From Sipunculus nudus (taxonomy: Eukaryota; Annelida; Sipuncula; Golfingiida; Sipunculidae), in assembly GCA_026874595.1 (NCBI GenBank), contig CM049317.1:67236118-67300117 (forward strand): a DNA stretch of 64,000 nt, written 5' to 3'. Below, in pieces: positions 41,397 through 54,513 of this stretch (position 1 is the first letter of the stretch; the number at the start of each line of letters is the position of its first letter). The position numbers and the translations under genes are program-made. The notes under the pieces are model-generated. The model saw only the letters and a program-made list of their open reading frames with translations, did no database searches and was not told where the DNA came from.

Positions 41397-41967
41397 TGAT
41401 ACAGGTATCTGTTTTATTGTGCGCAGGAGTGTTACATATGTCTGTTGACATTCTGATTCGTTTAGCAGGAGTGTTGCATGTGTCTGTTGACATTCTGATT
41501 CGTGTAGCGCAGGCATGGTTCGTTACTATGGGAACCTCGCTTATTGGACACTGGCTCGCGTGTGGGGTCTGAAGCGTTCTTTGCTCTAGATGTTTCAGAT
41601 CTGTTCATGTGCGTGTTTATTGTTCTTTTGAATTTTCCATTTCTAGAAATTTCGGGTGAGAATAACTATTTTGTCGAGCCAAGAGAGTGGTGGTATCCAG
41701 AAATCAAAGCCTAGGATTCGGACACTCTGGTACTGTACATTTTTATTGTTATACTGTGTATTTGTATTGATTTAGTGTATTGTAATGTTAGGATTATTCT
41801 AAGAATAGATAATAATTATTTCTTGTTAACAAAAAAACACTGACTTCTTTATTCATTCTCACAGACATTTCACGCTGCCTAGTGTTACAAGATCAGAATT
41901 TTTTATCTCCGTAAAAAAATTGTGGTGATCACGATTACGTGATCAGTTGTTATTAGGTTCCGTAACA
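41397..41967 (+). mobile_element. Internally deleted solo LTR
   Basis: Starts TGATACAGGTATCTG and ends GGTTCCGTAACA, matching the 22,942 LTR family at both termini. About 250 bp including the TATA region are missing between GGTGAGAATAACTA and GAGAGTGGTGGTATCC. A duplicated GGAGTGTT.CAT.TGTCTG unit near the start parallels the copy at 35,834. No target duplication is seen, so the copy is old or rearranged. Confidence 0.82.
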
Positions 41968-42224
41968 AAATATATCCTAAATGCACTTAAACATGTATAA
42001 TATTTTGATATGAGCATACCGGAGATGCCATGGGGATACCCTACATATCTTAATTCACGCAAGAGGGCATTTCTGTTAAAACTACCAAAAAAGCATTTCT
42101 GAGGATTCATTGCGTCAGCTCTATACAAGAATCATGTATTGCATTACAAGATCTTAAGAGAAATATCTGTGTACACCAAGAATGTAACAAGGTAAAACAC
42201 ACTGCAGAACTTCTTTATCCATTT

Positions 42225-42318
42225 TTTTTTTCAAACGGGGATCCCTTTTTTTAGGTTTTATCATGAGTCCCCCTGGGTTGGACCCCTCCTTTTCCTAAAT
42301 CCTGGATCCGCCCCTGCC
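42225..42318 (-). mobile_element. Dispersed repeat fragment, copy 2
   Basis: On the minus strand it reads GGCAGGGGCGGATCCAGGAT and then GGAAAAGGAGGGGTCCAACC, parallel to 20,322-20,470. The two fragments are inverted relative to each other and about 22 kb apart. Confidence 0.65.
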
Positions 42319-43080
42319 ACAACAGGTGTGACCTGATCAATAGTCTTACCAGCGATGATATCACTCACTGTGACCTTTGTCAGGGGGGCCTATGTGATAA
42401 ATTGACGCCAAATTAAAGGAGCCTAGTCACCTATCTGACATTTATAAACTAAATTAAAGACTAACCGCGACACCTTTGGCATCGTAACTGAAGCAACTAC
42501 AAAACATATTAGACAACTATTTTTCTCTTTATGTCGTTATTTCATAGGCCATAAATGAAGACTCGATAAGTCCATATACTGTGATCCCAGTGTACGCTCA
42601 ATGTAAATGGATTCTGACGAGTAAATGAAAACTTCTTGTAAAACATCCGAATAAGATGATATTAAATGTATCTTTAAGATAAAAGTTAATTAAAAGAATA
42701 AAAATTAAAAACATTTCATGACAAAACCGAACAATCTTCATGTGAATATTTTATCCACTCCAATAATTGCCACGACCTCTGTTATATAATTGGATGAAGT
42801 GTCAGCACGAAGTCATTCTCGTAAGAAAACTTTTCAAATGATGTCACATATAAAATTGACTGAAATCATGGAACATTAAGCCACCCCCCACAGAGAGGGG
42901 AGATTTGTAGTTTTTTCTTCTTTCTACTGCCTAAATTTGCGCTGCCTACATTGACAGCATTATCGCAGTGTTTACGATACACTGTAAAAGCCTATTGGGA
43001 ATGCAAAAAGTAGGCAGTGAATAAACACCTGAGCCCAAAATATATCCCATTTCCTACAATATGCATAGACGCGTTCAGGT
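42319..43080. other. Unique AT-rich sequence
   Basis: No supported feature. Confidence 0.4.
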
Positions 43081-43093
43081 AGCCGCCACTGAG

Positions 43094-43110
43094 GGAAACG
43101 TACGGTTTCC
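43094..43110. promoter_or_regulatory. Palindrome GGAAAC-GTACG-GTTTCC
   Basis: A 6-bp inverted repeat around GTACG. It lies in a GC-richer patch (43,070-43,270) that also has a consensus CRE TGACGTCA (43,193-43,200), ATTGGT and CACGTG words. This looks like promoter or enhancer DNA, but no adjacent gene is identified. Confidence 0.35.
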
Positions 43111-43727
43111 GTACAATAGAATATCTGCGCGGGGTGCATAACGAAATATTGGATAATATCTCATTCTCTTGACCAACTACGCTGGTTTCCGATGACGTCA
43201 GCGGTTGATGAAGTCTGATTGGTGTACTATGGTTAACACGTGATCAGATCTCCCAAATGTTGTCTCCTGTGGGTGGAATCCTGAAATCTTGTCTCTGTAG
43301 AGCCGCATTTCAACATTTTTTTTTTGTTTTCATGGTTATACGATACCATAATTAATTTACCCATATAGGCTATTAAAGGGTTAAGCCAAAAATGTTATCC
43401 TTGTGGCTGATATTCAAAATTTGAACACCATTATTATAATATTGTATTCAAGTTGCAAATGTGATTTACAACAGTTCCGCCAACTACATACCCATATAAC
43501 CAAATCAGATATTTGCCAAATAGCGTATTGTAGTGACTGCCATTTCATATATTTACTATAGTTATACCTTTACTTAGGAAACGGGCATGGTTATGTTTTC
43601 GAAACAAGTCCTATAATAGTGATCGTCATTAAATAGTAGTCTTTGACTTACCCTGTTAAAGAAGTTGGCTAATAATTGTGAGTTGTTGATAGTTCCCCAT
43701 ATTCATATCTTCCGTCTTTTGATCATA

Positions 43728-43731
43728 CTAG

Positions 43732-43765
<34 letters not shown>

Positions 43766-43787
43766 GCTAATAATAATAATAATACTA
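43728..43787. repeat. (TAC)n-(TAA)n microsatellite
   Basis: About 13 TAC triplets followed, after one CTG, by TAA triplets. Confidence 0.97.
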
Positions 43788-44785
43788 ATTGAATGAAAAT
43801 AAACAAAAAACATGTTTTACAAGTAATGCGATGGATACATAAATTCTGAGATATCTTGACCGCATGTTCAAATGCCTGTAACTTAATTCACGTTGCTTTC
43901 CTTGTCCTGATTGGTCATTCTCTTCATACATACTTCGTGAAAGTAGAACCCAGTAAAAGGGACCAAAAAGAGACATATAGTCCAGATGGTGATATTTGTC
44001 CGAGTGGACAGATGTTCTCACATACCGTAGACATAATTATGAAACAATAAGGATAAGACCATGAACCCGAATGTCCTTGCCATTATGATACTGTTAAACC
44101 GGCTGCAGGAACATGTCACGACTCGACTTAATTGAGAATTCGGACCTTATGTATGAGGTAATGGAACATTCATTTGAAGGACATAAACTACACTAATGGG
44201 TTGTATCTCAATTGCTCTTTGTATTCTGTGTGTCCATTTACAGGATTTCCAGTCTACATGCTAATGGCAAGAGACAGTTACCGGGAAGGCAATGAACTGA
44301 TGGGGGTAATGCGGTCAATATAAACTGATATGTCAATATTGATAGTGTAAATGGGTGATAATGCATTTGTTAATTATTTACTTGTATCTAGCCACAGAGT
44401 ATTGTATGTTTTCATACCAAAGCGGAAACAAATAATTTAAAAGGTATTACTCAGCTTTGAACCAAATGGTCGACTGTATCACACCTTTTAAAGCCATCCC
44501 TGGTCTTTGCAAAACTTATGTATAGAAACCGGTAACGAGAAAATATAATGTTAGCATGGAACTCATATCGAAATAATTCAAAAGTATATAGTTTCATTAG
44601 AAGCTCACATACTCTCCAGGAATGCGGAAAGTATTAAAATGGCTTTAATTAAAAAACAACTTCTCGAACATTTACTAATACCGTGTGTTTGGATTACTTT
44701 TGATCAAATTTTCAAATAAGAATGGGCTCTTTTGGTTATATCAAGATAAATCTTTCAGACCTTTCAAATGTTCAACAGCACTTCC

Positions 44786-44789
<4 letters not shown>

Positions 44790-44847
<58 letters not shown>
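44790..44847. repeat. (TA)n, left part of a split microsatellite
   Basis: A TA run interrupted by insertion of the LTR at 44,848-45,674. The run resumes at 45,675. Confidence 0.96.
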
Positions 44848-44851
<4 letters not shown>

Positions 44852-45670
44852 ACAGATGTCTTTTTTATTGTGTGACACGGGCGTAACTCGTGTTGTAGCG
44901 GCCTCGCCTGGCCGGGTATTGCATTCTCAGTTTTATCCGTACTCGTCATGCTAGTCTGGGGGTTTCTCGCCTGGCCGGAACCCTGACATGTATTGACACA
45001 GCGTTCTTTTTCTAGATGTTTCCTGTAACGCGTGTTTACTGTGTATCATGTGAGATTCTTTCGATTGTTCGAGAAATGGAAGGTTCTCGGCTGGAGGTGA
45101 GAAGTTATAAATAGGGGGCTGTGTTTTAGAGCCAAGAGAGAGGTAAGAGAATATTCCAGCGGACACAGAAGAGTGGGACCTTTTCCTATACATGCAGTAG
45201 TTAGAGATTTTCTTCAAATTTATGACGGATTTTATGTTGTCTTCAGTTTGCCTTTCGGATCGCTGCCAGGATTTCAGTTTTGGATAACAGTAGATTGATT
45301 TTGTTATTACATTGGACTGTTATTCTCCAAGAAGATTTGTGTGAACTTTTCATCCGGCTTATACATTTTAAAGGACTTATCGCTGTGACGGTGGTGGTAT
45401 CCAGGTACTGTGTAATTTGTTTATTTTACTCTGTGATTGTATTGATTTTTCTGTTACACTGCTGTTATACTGTGCAATTTTATTGATTTAGTGTTTTGTA
45501 ATGTTAGGGTTGTTTTAAGAATAAATTATAGTTATTTATTAACAAAAAACCACTGTCTTCTTTATTCAGTCCCCTAGATATTTACGCTGCCTAGTGTTAC
45601 AGAATCGGATTTTTTTATTACAAAATTTATGTTCATGACGCATACGTGATCTGTTGATATAAGGTTCCGT

Positions 45671-45674
<4 letters not shown>
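44848..45674 (+). mobile_element. Solo LTR inserted in a (TA)n tract
   Basis: Starts TGTTACAGATGTC and ends GGTTCCGTAACA, the same length class as 22,942-23,774 (827 versus 833 bp). TATA box TATAAATA at 45,106-45,113 and AATAAA at 45,530-45,535. The four bases on each side are ATAT, a target duplication that cannot be told apart from the surrounding repeat. It is the best preserved relative of the first copy. No primer-binding site follows, so it is a solo LTR. Confidence 0.88.

Positions 45675-45712
<38 letters not shown>
45675..45712. repeat. (TA)n, right part of a split microsatellite
   Basis: Continuation of the tract at 44,790-44,847 beyond the LTR. Confidence 0.96.
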
Positions 45713-45716
<4 letters not shown>

Positions 45717-47534
45717 GTTCTGTTGACTTATGTTCCGGAGCGATAGGAGATAAGAGCGGTTAACAAGTGCTTCCTCCCCCAGAGTATTAAACATCCGCGT
45801 CAGTGGCACTACAGGGACGCGACAAACTATATGGTTTCAATAATTTCCCACGAGGGCGTCCTTTTAATACTTCGTTTTCCTTGGAAATGAAGTGAATGAG
45901 AAGTTTTCTGCAACAAACTGCCAGTTTTATTACATTTGATACCTATTCATGTGCAGTATATGGCGTAAGTTTGTCTCACTTCAAAGATATCTGTTCAGTC
46001 CGTGAGGAGAACACGAGATGGCAATATCGCATTTAGTACGTTAGCGCGACCACCATAAGAAACTTGTGCTTTATCTGATTTCAGATGACGTCAACTATTT
46101 GTTGCATATCTAGATCACTCTAATTTCAAAGGCGGTTAATTCAATATCTTTTCAATATACTTGTCATTCGCCCTAAATGATAACAATGAAACATGATTCA
46201 ATGGCTGATTACCAATGCTTTAAAAAATACATCATACTTAAACGGTTTAGTGCATTCATTCTCAGTCAGCTTACTTTTTTATTTTCTGTCTGATAATTTA
46301 ATTTCAGAATAATATAAACTTTTCCCGGTGATTGTAACCGTGTTCACTGTTAATGTTGCGACCCGTTAGATAAACTATAAACGTACGCTCTTTCTCCTTT
46401 TACGTAATACGGACTGAAGTTTTACAATATTAGAAAAATATGATATTCCCTAAGTCATCGTTGCCACCAAGAGTGACTGAAGTACTCGTATAACTGAGAT
46501 AATAACTGAGATACTATTTTAGTTACCAGCTAACATATGCAATTTCGAGAGAATTCAAGCTCCGTATGATGTACGTTGGTAAAAGTTATAGCATACGTAT
46601 ACCTGGGTACAACAAGTTTAATATCAGGCTAAAATGAAAGCTGAATTTTCCAAAAATATATAATCGTATCGTGTTTCAACACCTCTTAGCACTGCTTATA
46701 AGAAGAGGGGACATAATAGTCGGTTTTTATAGCAAGGAGGTCTGTGACCTTTTTCGGTGAAGGTATGGTACCTTTCCTCGCTGCACGCGAAAAAGTTAGA
46801 ATTTATAGTCAATAAGGAAAGCATGTATCGCAGCTAAGTAAAATATTGTTATTGACTCTGTCCCTTTTTAGTGTTGTAACTTTTAGTGGGGTCTTCCTTG
46901 GTCTTGCCCCATTCCACCACAAAGGAACGATCTGTAGTTGAGACCAGAAAACAAACATGGGTTGAAATATAATCTTCTTGACAAGGGGAATGCAATTAAA
47001 CCCTGTTGCGCCCAAGGTCTTCAAGGTGTGCTGATCTTTAAATCGAATATCCATACTACTCTTCCATACAGATGCCAGGGACGCAATGCCCGGTCACGCA
47101 GTACTATGGTACTATTGGGCTACCGGAAATTCTCTCGCAAGGGCAGAGAGCCGCAAGTATTTAAGTAGGTTTAGTTGGCTTAATTTAAATAATTGTTTAA
47201 TCGATAAATCAAAGAATTCATATCTTAAAAATAACTGCAATGCTAAGGGCTCACATCGAGGTCATCAGGATCGATTGTTAACTCAGGAATTGTAGGCTGT
47301 GTTTAATGTTGCAGCCGGGGTGGAAGATTATACTCCAACGATGTCAGATTAGCCCAATTTAAAATCGTTTCTTTGTGCATGATAATCTACCATAATTATT
47401 ATAATTTATTTCATTGCCATTTTACAGATTAGGTTATGTTTTATATATGATACCTTCAGCTTGACGTTAACATGAACAATGCGGAAGTTACCTGCAATCA
47501 GGCTCATGTAACCTGCGGTTGAATTTTGATACTG
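45713..47534. other. Unique sequence
   Basis: Contains TGACGTCA at 46,086-46,093. Open frames on both strands near 46,809-47,168 show no recognised domain. Confidence 0.4.
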
Positions 47535-47800
47535 ATTTCAGATTACCGAGGGGTGAATTTAAAGGGATTTATTCAGATCGCTGACGTGTATTAACTAAAA
47601 AACTTTGAACATTTGATAAAATGGCTAGAAAACGCCGATCCCATAACACACAGGCAGACCGTTTTGTTAATATCAACATGTTTATAACATATGTGTGTTT
47701 TGCAAATAGTGATCTTTCAGCTCCCGCACATAAGTAACAAACCAGCTTCATGGGTTTTTTTTTTGTTTCCCAAAATAGGCGCATGTACCATGCTGACAAA
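47535..47800 (+). repeat. Diverged third copy of the 29.3/31.3-kb repeat
   Basis: TTTCAGATTACC, TATTCAGATCGC, GTATTAACTAAA, a CACACAGGCAGACCGTTTT block and TATGTGTGTT follow in the same order as in 29,300-29,925, with a large deletion. Similarity is weak but collinear. Confidence 0.45.
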
Positions 47801-49469
47801 CAGCCCTTAGATAAACAAGATCATACGTTGATCAAAGAGGCCTAATAAGAACTTTTCTTAACAGGAATTACCAACAGTTCATTAATTTTTCGCAGAAAAA
47901 GCTAGAAATCACAGATTCTAGAAATAAGGTATGTGAATTGCTGGCTTTAAATTAAGGATTGCCTGAAGTCTTTTACGAAAGGGTCATGAAGGTGAATGAT
48001 CACCTGCACACAGAATTGCTGTAGATGATTATTCTGTTACCTATTGTAGCCTGAGAACGTCTCCTTCGGAAATATCCGTTCGCTTCAGGAGCTCGGAGGT
48101 GTGAACATTCAAGTCAATGTTGTTCGTTAACTCGACATATATACATGGAAGACATTTAATTGTTCAAGCAAAATCAAACTTATTACACCACATATATTCA
48201 CAAGAACACTGTTAAGAAGAAAGCTGCGTTGCTAAAGACGCCAGAATCTAAGCCAGGAGACGATACAAATATATAACAACACCTAAAACACAATTGACCC
48301 ACCTGAGAGCGTTGAAATATTTTGTTAATAATTGTGCTCATCTGGACGAAAGAGGGCTTAATAAAGTTTCAATACGTTTTATATAAGTTTCAGTTATGTA
48401 GTGGTAATTTTTTTAATATGAAGTATGCAGACTTATGTGAACTAATAGAAGTGGTACCGTTATGAGTGTCATAAATTCGAGGTAGTCTAGTGCACTTCTA
48501 AGTGATGTATAACCTTTCAGATATACACTGACAAAAATTACCTGATGTCTTCAAAATGTTGCTGAAATAAGTCCTGTTAAATAATTTTTAGCGTAATTTC
48601 AAATGGCAAAAACTGTCTGTGTATTCATGGATTTAACGGACTATATTTTACCGAATGGGTGATCACTTGCACAGAAAAGTGAGGTGGACATGCGCCACCA
48701 ACTAACTTTGGACTTATGCTCTTATTTTAATGAAGACAAACATCATAATGTGTCTGCGCCGGTCTCAATGTTCCTGTTGTGTATGAAGCAAATGGTGCTT
48801 TTCTAAAATCGTTCAGTTCTCCTGAAGCTACAAAACTGTGGATTACTATACCGCTATATATATACGTCAATAAATGATTATATACTGTCTCGTTATATCT
48901 GTTCGGCTATTCAAATGCCAACATGCAATATGACAAAGCCAGCCCTAGTGTATACGAATCACAAAGTTAACTGATTTACAATGGGTATTATCCTGATGTA
49001 GTAGTCAGCTTGTCTACAAAGTTATGACATCGGCATCTCAGAAAACCAAATTTACACAGAACTGTGTACACAACAGCGGAGTCATGATTATTCTGAATAC
49101 ACGACCGTTAAATAAACAAGAGAAAAGCCATAATAAGTTCAATCATACCTTAAGTACACCAGTATATCGGTTAAATGTACTGCTCATTTGAATGTATTGT
49201 TACTGCGATAAAGATGAACCATGCCACTGAACTTAGAAGTAAAAAAAATAATAATGTCACAGACAACATTGTTTCGCGAACAAAAGAATATAAATCGAGC
49301 GGGTGGTTTTTTTCTATTTTTTACTTACCGGGGTGAGATACAAATGTTTAGTTTGGCAAGCTTGCATGGAAAATACAAAATATTGCTTCAGTTGTTGGAA
49401 TGGTGTATATGCTCAACACCAAATAAAGTCTATTATAAGTCTAATACCTTTAAGAATTACTTTTGTGCC
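47801..49469. other. Unique AT-rich sequence
   Basis: No supported feature in about 1.7 kb. Confidence 0.4.
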
Positions 49470-49472
49470 ATA

Positions 49473-49524
<52 letters not shown>
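49470..49524. repeat. (TA)n microsatellite
   Basis: TA run of about 55 bp with one G near its start. Confidence 0.96.
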
Positions 49525-49526
<2 letters not shown>

Positions 49527-50438
49527 ACATTATCCTGATGTCCAAAAACCTGGTCCTCATTTGTGAAAATAATAGATCCACGAAAAACAGGAGAGGCGAA
49601 TCAGAATAACAATCAATTTTCTTCTTTGGCTTAAATGCAGACATTAAAATTTAAGAAAACCTTAATAAAACCTGACTGCCAAGCATGGGAGCATCGCCAA
49701 TAAAAAGACGCAGTCGTAGATACTCAAGAGTGTAGCTGAACTAGGATAGGTACAGAACATTAATTCTTCTTCGACATTATATTGGAAAAAAGACCCATAG
49801 ATGGGACACGGCCTTTCTATTTTTGGTATACTGATGCTATGGAATCGTTTGCCATGTAGCAGTTAATCTATAGATTGTAAATTATGTCGGTTTATTTTAG
49901 GATGTTGTGCATTTATGTTGCTTTTGATTATTTATCGTATTGAGTTTTATGCCCATAAACGCCTGTGCTATGAACGCAAGGACACATCTTGCTCACATGT
50001 TGATATTATTGAGAGAGGAATTCTTTATCAAATAATTCAGTTGTATACACATTAAATGTACATATGTTAACATGTTAAAAATAAAGAGATAAAAAATGTG
50101 CGCTAAGCGAAATGGGGCATCATTAACTGTTTGTATAAATATGCGGGCGTATGATATTTTTTTTTATTTTGAGTGAAAATGATTTATTTGGGTAAACTTT
50201 AAGACCTGTACAAGAATGTTTATGGTATTACAGGGAACGGTTTGTTTCTTTTTCTTTTAATCAGTTGGTTTAGTACAAATTATTTTGAAAGTGTTGTTAA
50301 TATTAAACGCAATGATGCAATAAGCTGCCACTTATACACTAGCTTATCAAAATAGGTAATTGTTAGATATATTCTGAGCAATCACTGACAGTATCAGTCG
50401 CCGACAGGCTCATAAATCGCATTTGCGTTTAACGCCAA

Positions 50439-50459
50439 GCCGAGTCCCCCCGACTCGGC
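50439..50459. other. GC-rich hairpin
   Basis: GCCGAGTC, a loop of five C, GACTCGGC: an 8-bp perfect stem in a GC-rich patch (50,400-50,480) standing out from AT-rich surroundings. No T run follows, so it is not a classical terminator. Confidence 0.7.
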
Positions 50460-51879
50460 GAGATCTCGTGACCCGTGACCGTCCATATGTTTTAACGCCC
50501 AGCTAGCAAGGCAATTACGGTATTATCCTCGGTTCTAGGCCTATGAAATAAAATGTGGCCCAAAATCATGGTTGTCATTTTTCGGGCAAAATTTTGAATA
50601 ATACTTAAAACAAACGTATTTAGGTCGCAGCTTACAGGTATATGGTAAAGGTAAATGGAGCGAAAATGTCGTCTGTTTCCTTGTCACTGCTACCTGTCTA
50701 AATAATAAAATTATTTTAAAGTGGTGAGAATCAAACTAGAAACAGTACATGTTTGCATTTACAATGTACTTGCCCTAACAGAGGCCAAGCGGTTCGGTTC
50801 CGTTAGGGGTAAGTTTAACTATTGAGCCGCCATAAAGTGTCTGTTGTCCTGAATAGCGGGGTGTCCGATCAGAAAGGAGTCAAAATGTTTGACGGTCCCG
50901 AAGACTGTCCGTTATGGGGTGTCCTCCCACGTGGGATGTCAACAGCCCTGACCTTCACTTACTTATATAAGTTTCAATATCAATATTATTTATGGGACCA
51001 GAGAAAATGAAATGATTGTGTTTCGTTTATCATGAAACATCTAAAGAACAAGTCGCCTTGGCTCTCATAGAAAAGAAATCATATATATAGCGATATACTG
51101 ATTTATGTCCTAATGTACCCTGGTTTAATGGTTATAATTCCGTTTTATAAAAGGGCAATAGCTTTGTATTTAGAGAACACAATACAATTTCACATAAGAT
51201 AATGATCAGCTTATTGTTCCTTATTGACTGAAAGTTTTCCTTCCCTCTGGAACCGGAAGTACATGAAATATTGACTAATGGGAAAGGCCAACCCATTTTT
51301 TCTTCGACTAAGGCTCCCAAGAGATAGATATTGCTTCTGCCTCCGGCCCCAGGTTATAGTATAATAATCCTGTTTATTTTTCATGTTCTTGTTTGTGCAG
51401 AAAAAGCTCTTCTGTACTGAGATATGGATAACATACTACAAAAAAAAAAATAATAAATAAATAGAAATGAAGTTGGGCATGAAATTGAAACAAAGAAGAA
51501 AATATTTGTACGTAAAATAATGTAATATTATTGTAAAAAAAATGAATAATCAAATTCGTTAACGTATATGAAAAAAAATAATGAAATAATCATATAAGAA
51601 CAAGAGAGAATATGTAGAATGCCAAAAAGAAAGCAATGTAATAAATCCGATACCACTGGCTCTAGAAATCAGAATCTAAGAAGTTCAGACACTTTGGGAT
51701 AAATAAAATGCCATCACAGGAAGAGATGTCAGGCAAAAGTAAGATTTTGGAAAAAAAATATATATCTGATATTTACTCAATCAAGGAAATCAAGAATTAG
51801 AGAACCTAAAAATCGATCAATGAAGCTAATGATATCCTGATAGTATCCTGCCACCACCTTGACAAAGGATTAACCTGTT
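50460..51879. other. Unique AT-rich sequence
   Basis: Nothing recognised; A-rich tracts are frequent at 51,440-51,780. Confidence 0.4.
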
Positions 51880-52170
51880 TTAGACTCGTTAAAAACCAGT
51901 GTGGCTGGTTTCCGCCGCGTGACGCTCCCTCATGTGACAGCTTTGCATTTTCCGCTAATTTGAATCATTAAGACTCTGGCATGCAAATTCGCCACCTGTT
52001 GTCTGCCTTTTTCACGTCATTTTACGAAAAGAAAAGCTGCAAATTAGATCTTCATTGGCACCTGTGTGTCACGTTCGGTTTCATTTAATTCAATGAACAC
52101 GCTCTTATGCAATTTACTCGGGCGTCACATTAAATATGCATTATTCACTCCCGTGACAAGGTGATGTTGA
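51880..52170. promoter_or_regulatory. Candidate conserved regulatory element
   Basis: An unusually motif-dense block: a POU octamer ATGCAAAT (51,981-51,988), homeodomain-type GCTAATTTGAATCATTAA (51,954-51,971), two CACCTG E-boxes, an ACGTCA half-CRE, GCAAATTAGAT, ATTGGC and a second octamer-like TATGCAA further on. Codons are not conserved in any frame. The texture is that of deeply conserved non-coding enhancers near developmental genes, but conservation was not tested and no target gene is in view. Confidence 0.35.
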
Positions 52171-52425
52171 AATCTGTTGATTTGATCAGACATGACTTAT
52201 TCAACTTGGATGGTGGTGAATACGGTGTTTCTGTTGCGTCAGTGAATGCTTGGCTCAATAGTTATGCAATAAGACCTGTATTGACACGACTCTTCCAAAG
52301 GAAAATTCATGACCGGTTCTTGTTTTTCCTGGTTAAGTGGTTAATGGTTCTATAATTTGTTTTTCTTGATTACTGCATCTGTCTCACCTCCCCAATCCTC
52401 TCTCTCTCTTTCTGTATTTCTGTAT

Positions 52426-52429
<4 letters not shown>

Positions 52430-52477
<48 letters not shown>

Positions 52478-52530
52478 GTATATACACACATACACATATA
52501 TTATGTGTGTATGTGTGTGTGTGTGTGTGT
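52430..52530. repeat. Compound (TA)n/(CA)n/(TG)n microsatellite
   Basis: A TA run of about 44 bp, then ACACACATACACATA and its inverse TATGTGTGTATGTGTG, so the right half can fold into a hairpin. Confidence 0.95.
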
Positions 52531-54420
52531 AGTTATTGGTCGGTTGTTTTAGGCTAGAATATTTTTCGGCATACATACACTGCGTTGTTTGAGTTCTATG
52601 TATGTCTGAAACTTAGGGTTGGTCAAATAAGTTCCATATAAAGCACATATTTCGAAAAAAGAAGACAGTGGTATTACTACAAGATGGATAGAAAGTAGAG
52701 AAAATGAGATACACGAGACTCGATTCTCGCCTTTGGTCTTAAAAAACTCTAAGTAATCGTTGTAACGCTGTCAGAAGGGTGAATACTCTTCGACCATTTC
52801 ATACATGTTTTATGAGAAACTTAATACGTGACCAGAGCGAGATTATAGTTGACTATAATCAAACATTTTGAATACATCATTTTATCACGATCATATTTTG
52901 TTACATACAAAAGGGGAACGAAGGGCTGCTAGTTGTTAATGATTTGAAATATTGAACAGATATTGCCCTTGACACCGCCAGCTCATTAACTACAGACGTC
53001 TTGCAAACTGTACAAAATTACGAATTTTTCACTGTTTAATATTTTCACGAGGTTATTTGTCATATATTATATAATTTAGGATGCTTCCATTCTTCATTGT
53101 AAGTGATGACCCACACGTATAATGTCTGTGGAATGCTGAAAAATACAGGATGCGTCTCCATCATCAATATTCCTATAATTTGACAAAATTACCCTTGAGA
53201 GTTATATTTATACGATGATTTATATGTCTGGTACATAAAGTGGAGATATGTCCAATAATTATTGTTCTGTCATTTCCATTAGTTTATATGTTATTAACAT
53301 TTATGTGGAGGATGAGCGGGACCTTGTACTCCGACTGCTTATATATACACTCAGATATATATATATGTGTGTGTGTGTGTGCAATGGTTGGTTGGTTGTT
53401 TTAGGCTGGAATGTTTAGGGCATACATACACTGCGTTGAAGTTCTATGTATGTTTGAAACTTAGGGTTGGTCAAATAAGTTCAATATAAACCACATATTT
53501 TTAGAGTAAAAAAGAAAGTGGTATTACTAAAAGCGGGTCAGAATTTGGAGAAACTTTGATACATGAGACCCAATTCTCGCCTTTGGTTCTTTAAAAAAAT
53601 AGGAATCATTGTAATGCTGTCAAAAGGGTGAATACACTTCATAGCCTATATATGTTTTATGGAAAACTTAATACTTGGCCTGAGCGAAATTATAGTTGAA
53701 TATAATGAAACATTTTGAATTTATCAGTTTATCACGATCATATTTTGTGACTTACAAAAGGGTCATGAAGCGCCACTAGTAGATAATGATTTAAAATATT
53801 GAACAGATGTTTCTCTTGACACCGTCAGCTCATTCACTACAGACGTCGTGCAAACTGTGGAACAATTACATATAGTTCACTGTTTAATTATTCTCAGCAG
53901 GTGATTTGTCATGTATTATATAATTTAGGATGCTTCCATTTTTCATTGTAAGTAATGAACCTACTTATAATGTCTGTGGAATGCTGATATATACTGGATA
54001 CGTCTGCATCATCAATATTCTAATAATTTAACAAAATTACCCTTGAGAGTTATATTTATGCGATGATTTATATGTCTGGTACATAAAGTGGAGATATGTT
54101 CAATAATTATTGTTCTGTCATTTCCATTAATTTATATGTTATTGATATTTATGTTGTGGATGAGCGGACATGATACTCCGACTACTTATATTAACTAATA
54201 TATGTGTGTGTGTGCAATGGTTGGTTGGTTGTTTTAGGCTAGAATGTTTTTTTTTGGGGGGGGGGGGGGCAAAACACTGCGTTATTGGAGTTCTATGTAT
54301 GTTTGAAAGTAAGGTTTGGTCAAATAACTTCCATATAAACCACATATTTCGAGTAAAGAAGAAAGTGGTTTTTCTAAAACCGGGTTAGAATTTTGAGAAA
54401 TTGAGACACACGGAACCCAA
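52502..54420 (+). repeat. Tandem duplication of about 850 bp, 2.2 copies
   Basis: Units begin in a TGTG run followed by GGTTGGTTGTTTTAGGCT. The TTTTAGGCT word lies at 52,547, 53,399 and 54,232, giving periods of about 852 and 833 bp. Collinear words include GGGTTGGTCAAATAA, TTATCACGATCATATTTTGT and GTGGAGATATGT. The third unit stops after about 220 bp and has a T9-G15 insertion. No coding capacity is evident. Confidence 0.95.
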
Positions 54421-54513
54421 ATACCGGCCGAGTTTTTCATTTTTCACTAGGGACCGCTTCTATTCTGGCCAGCACAACTCATCTTTGATTCAACCATGAC
54501 CTCGAGAACTGTT

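Noticed and set aside
50439-50459. Rho-independent terminator
   Set aside because: No T run follows and nothing else in the window is bacterial.
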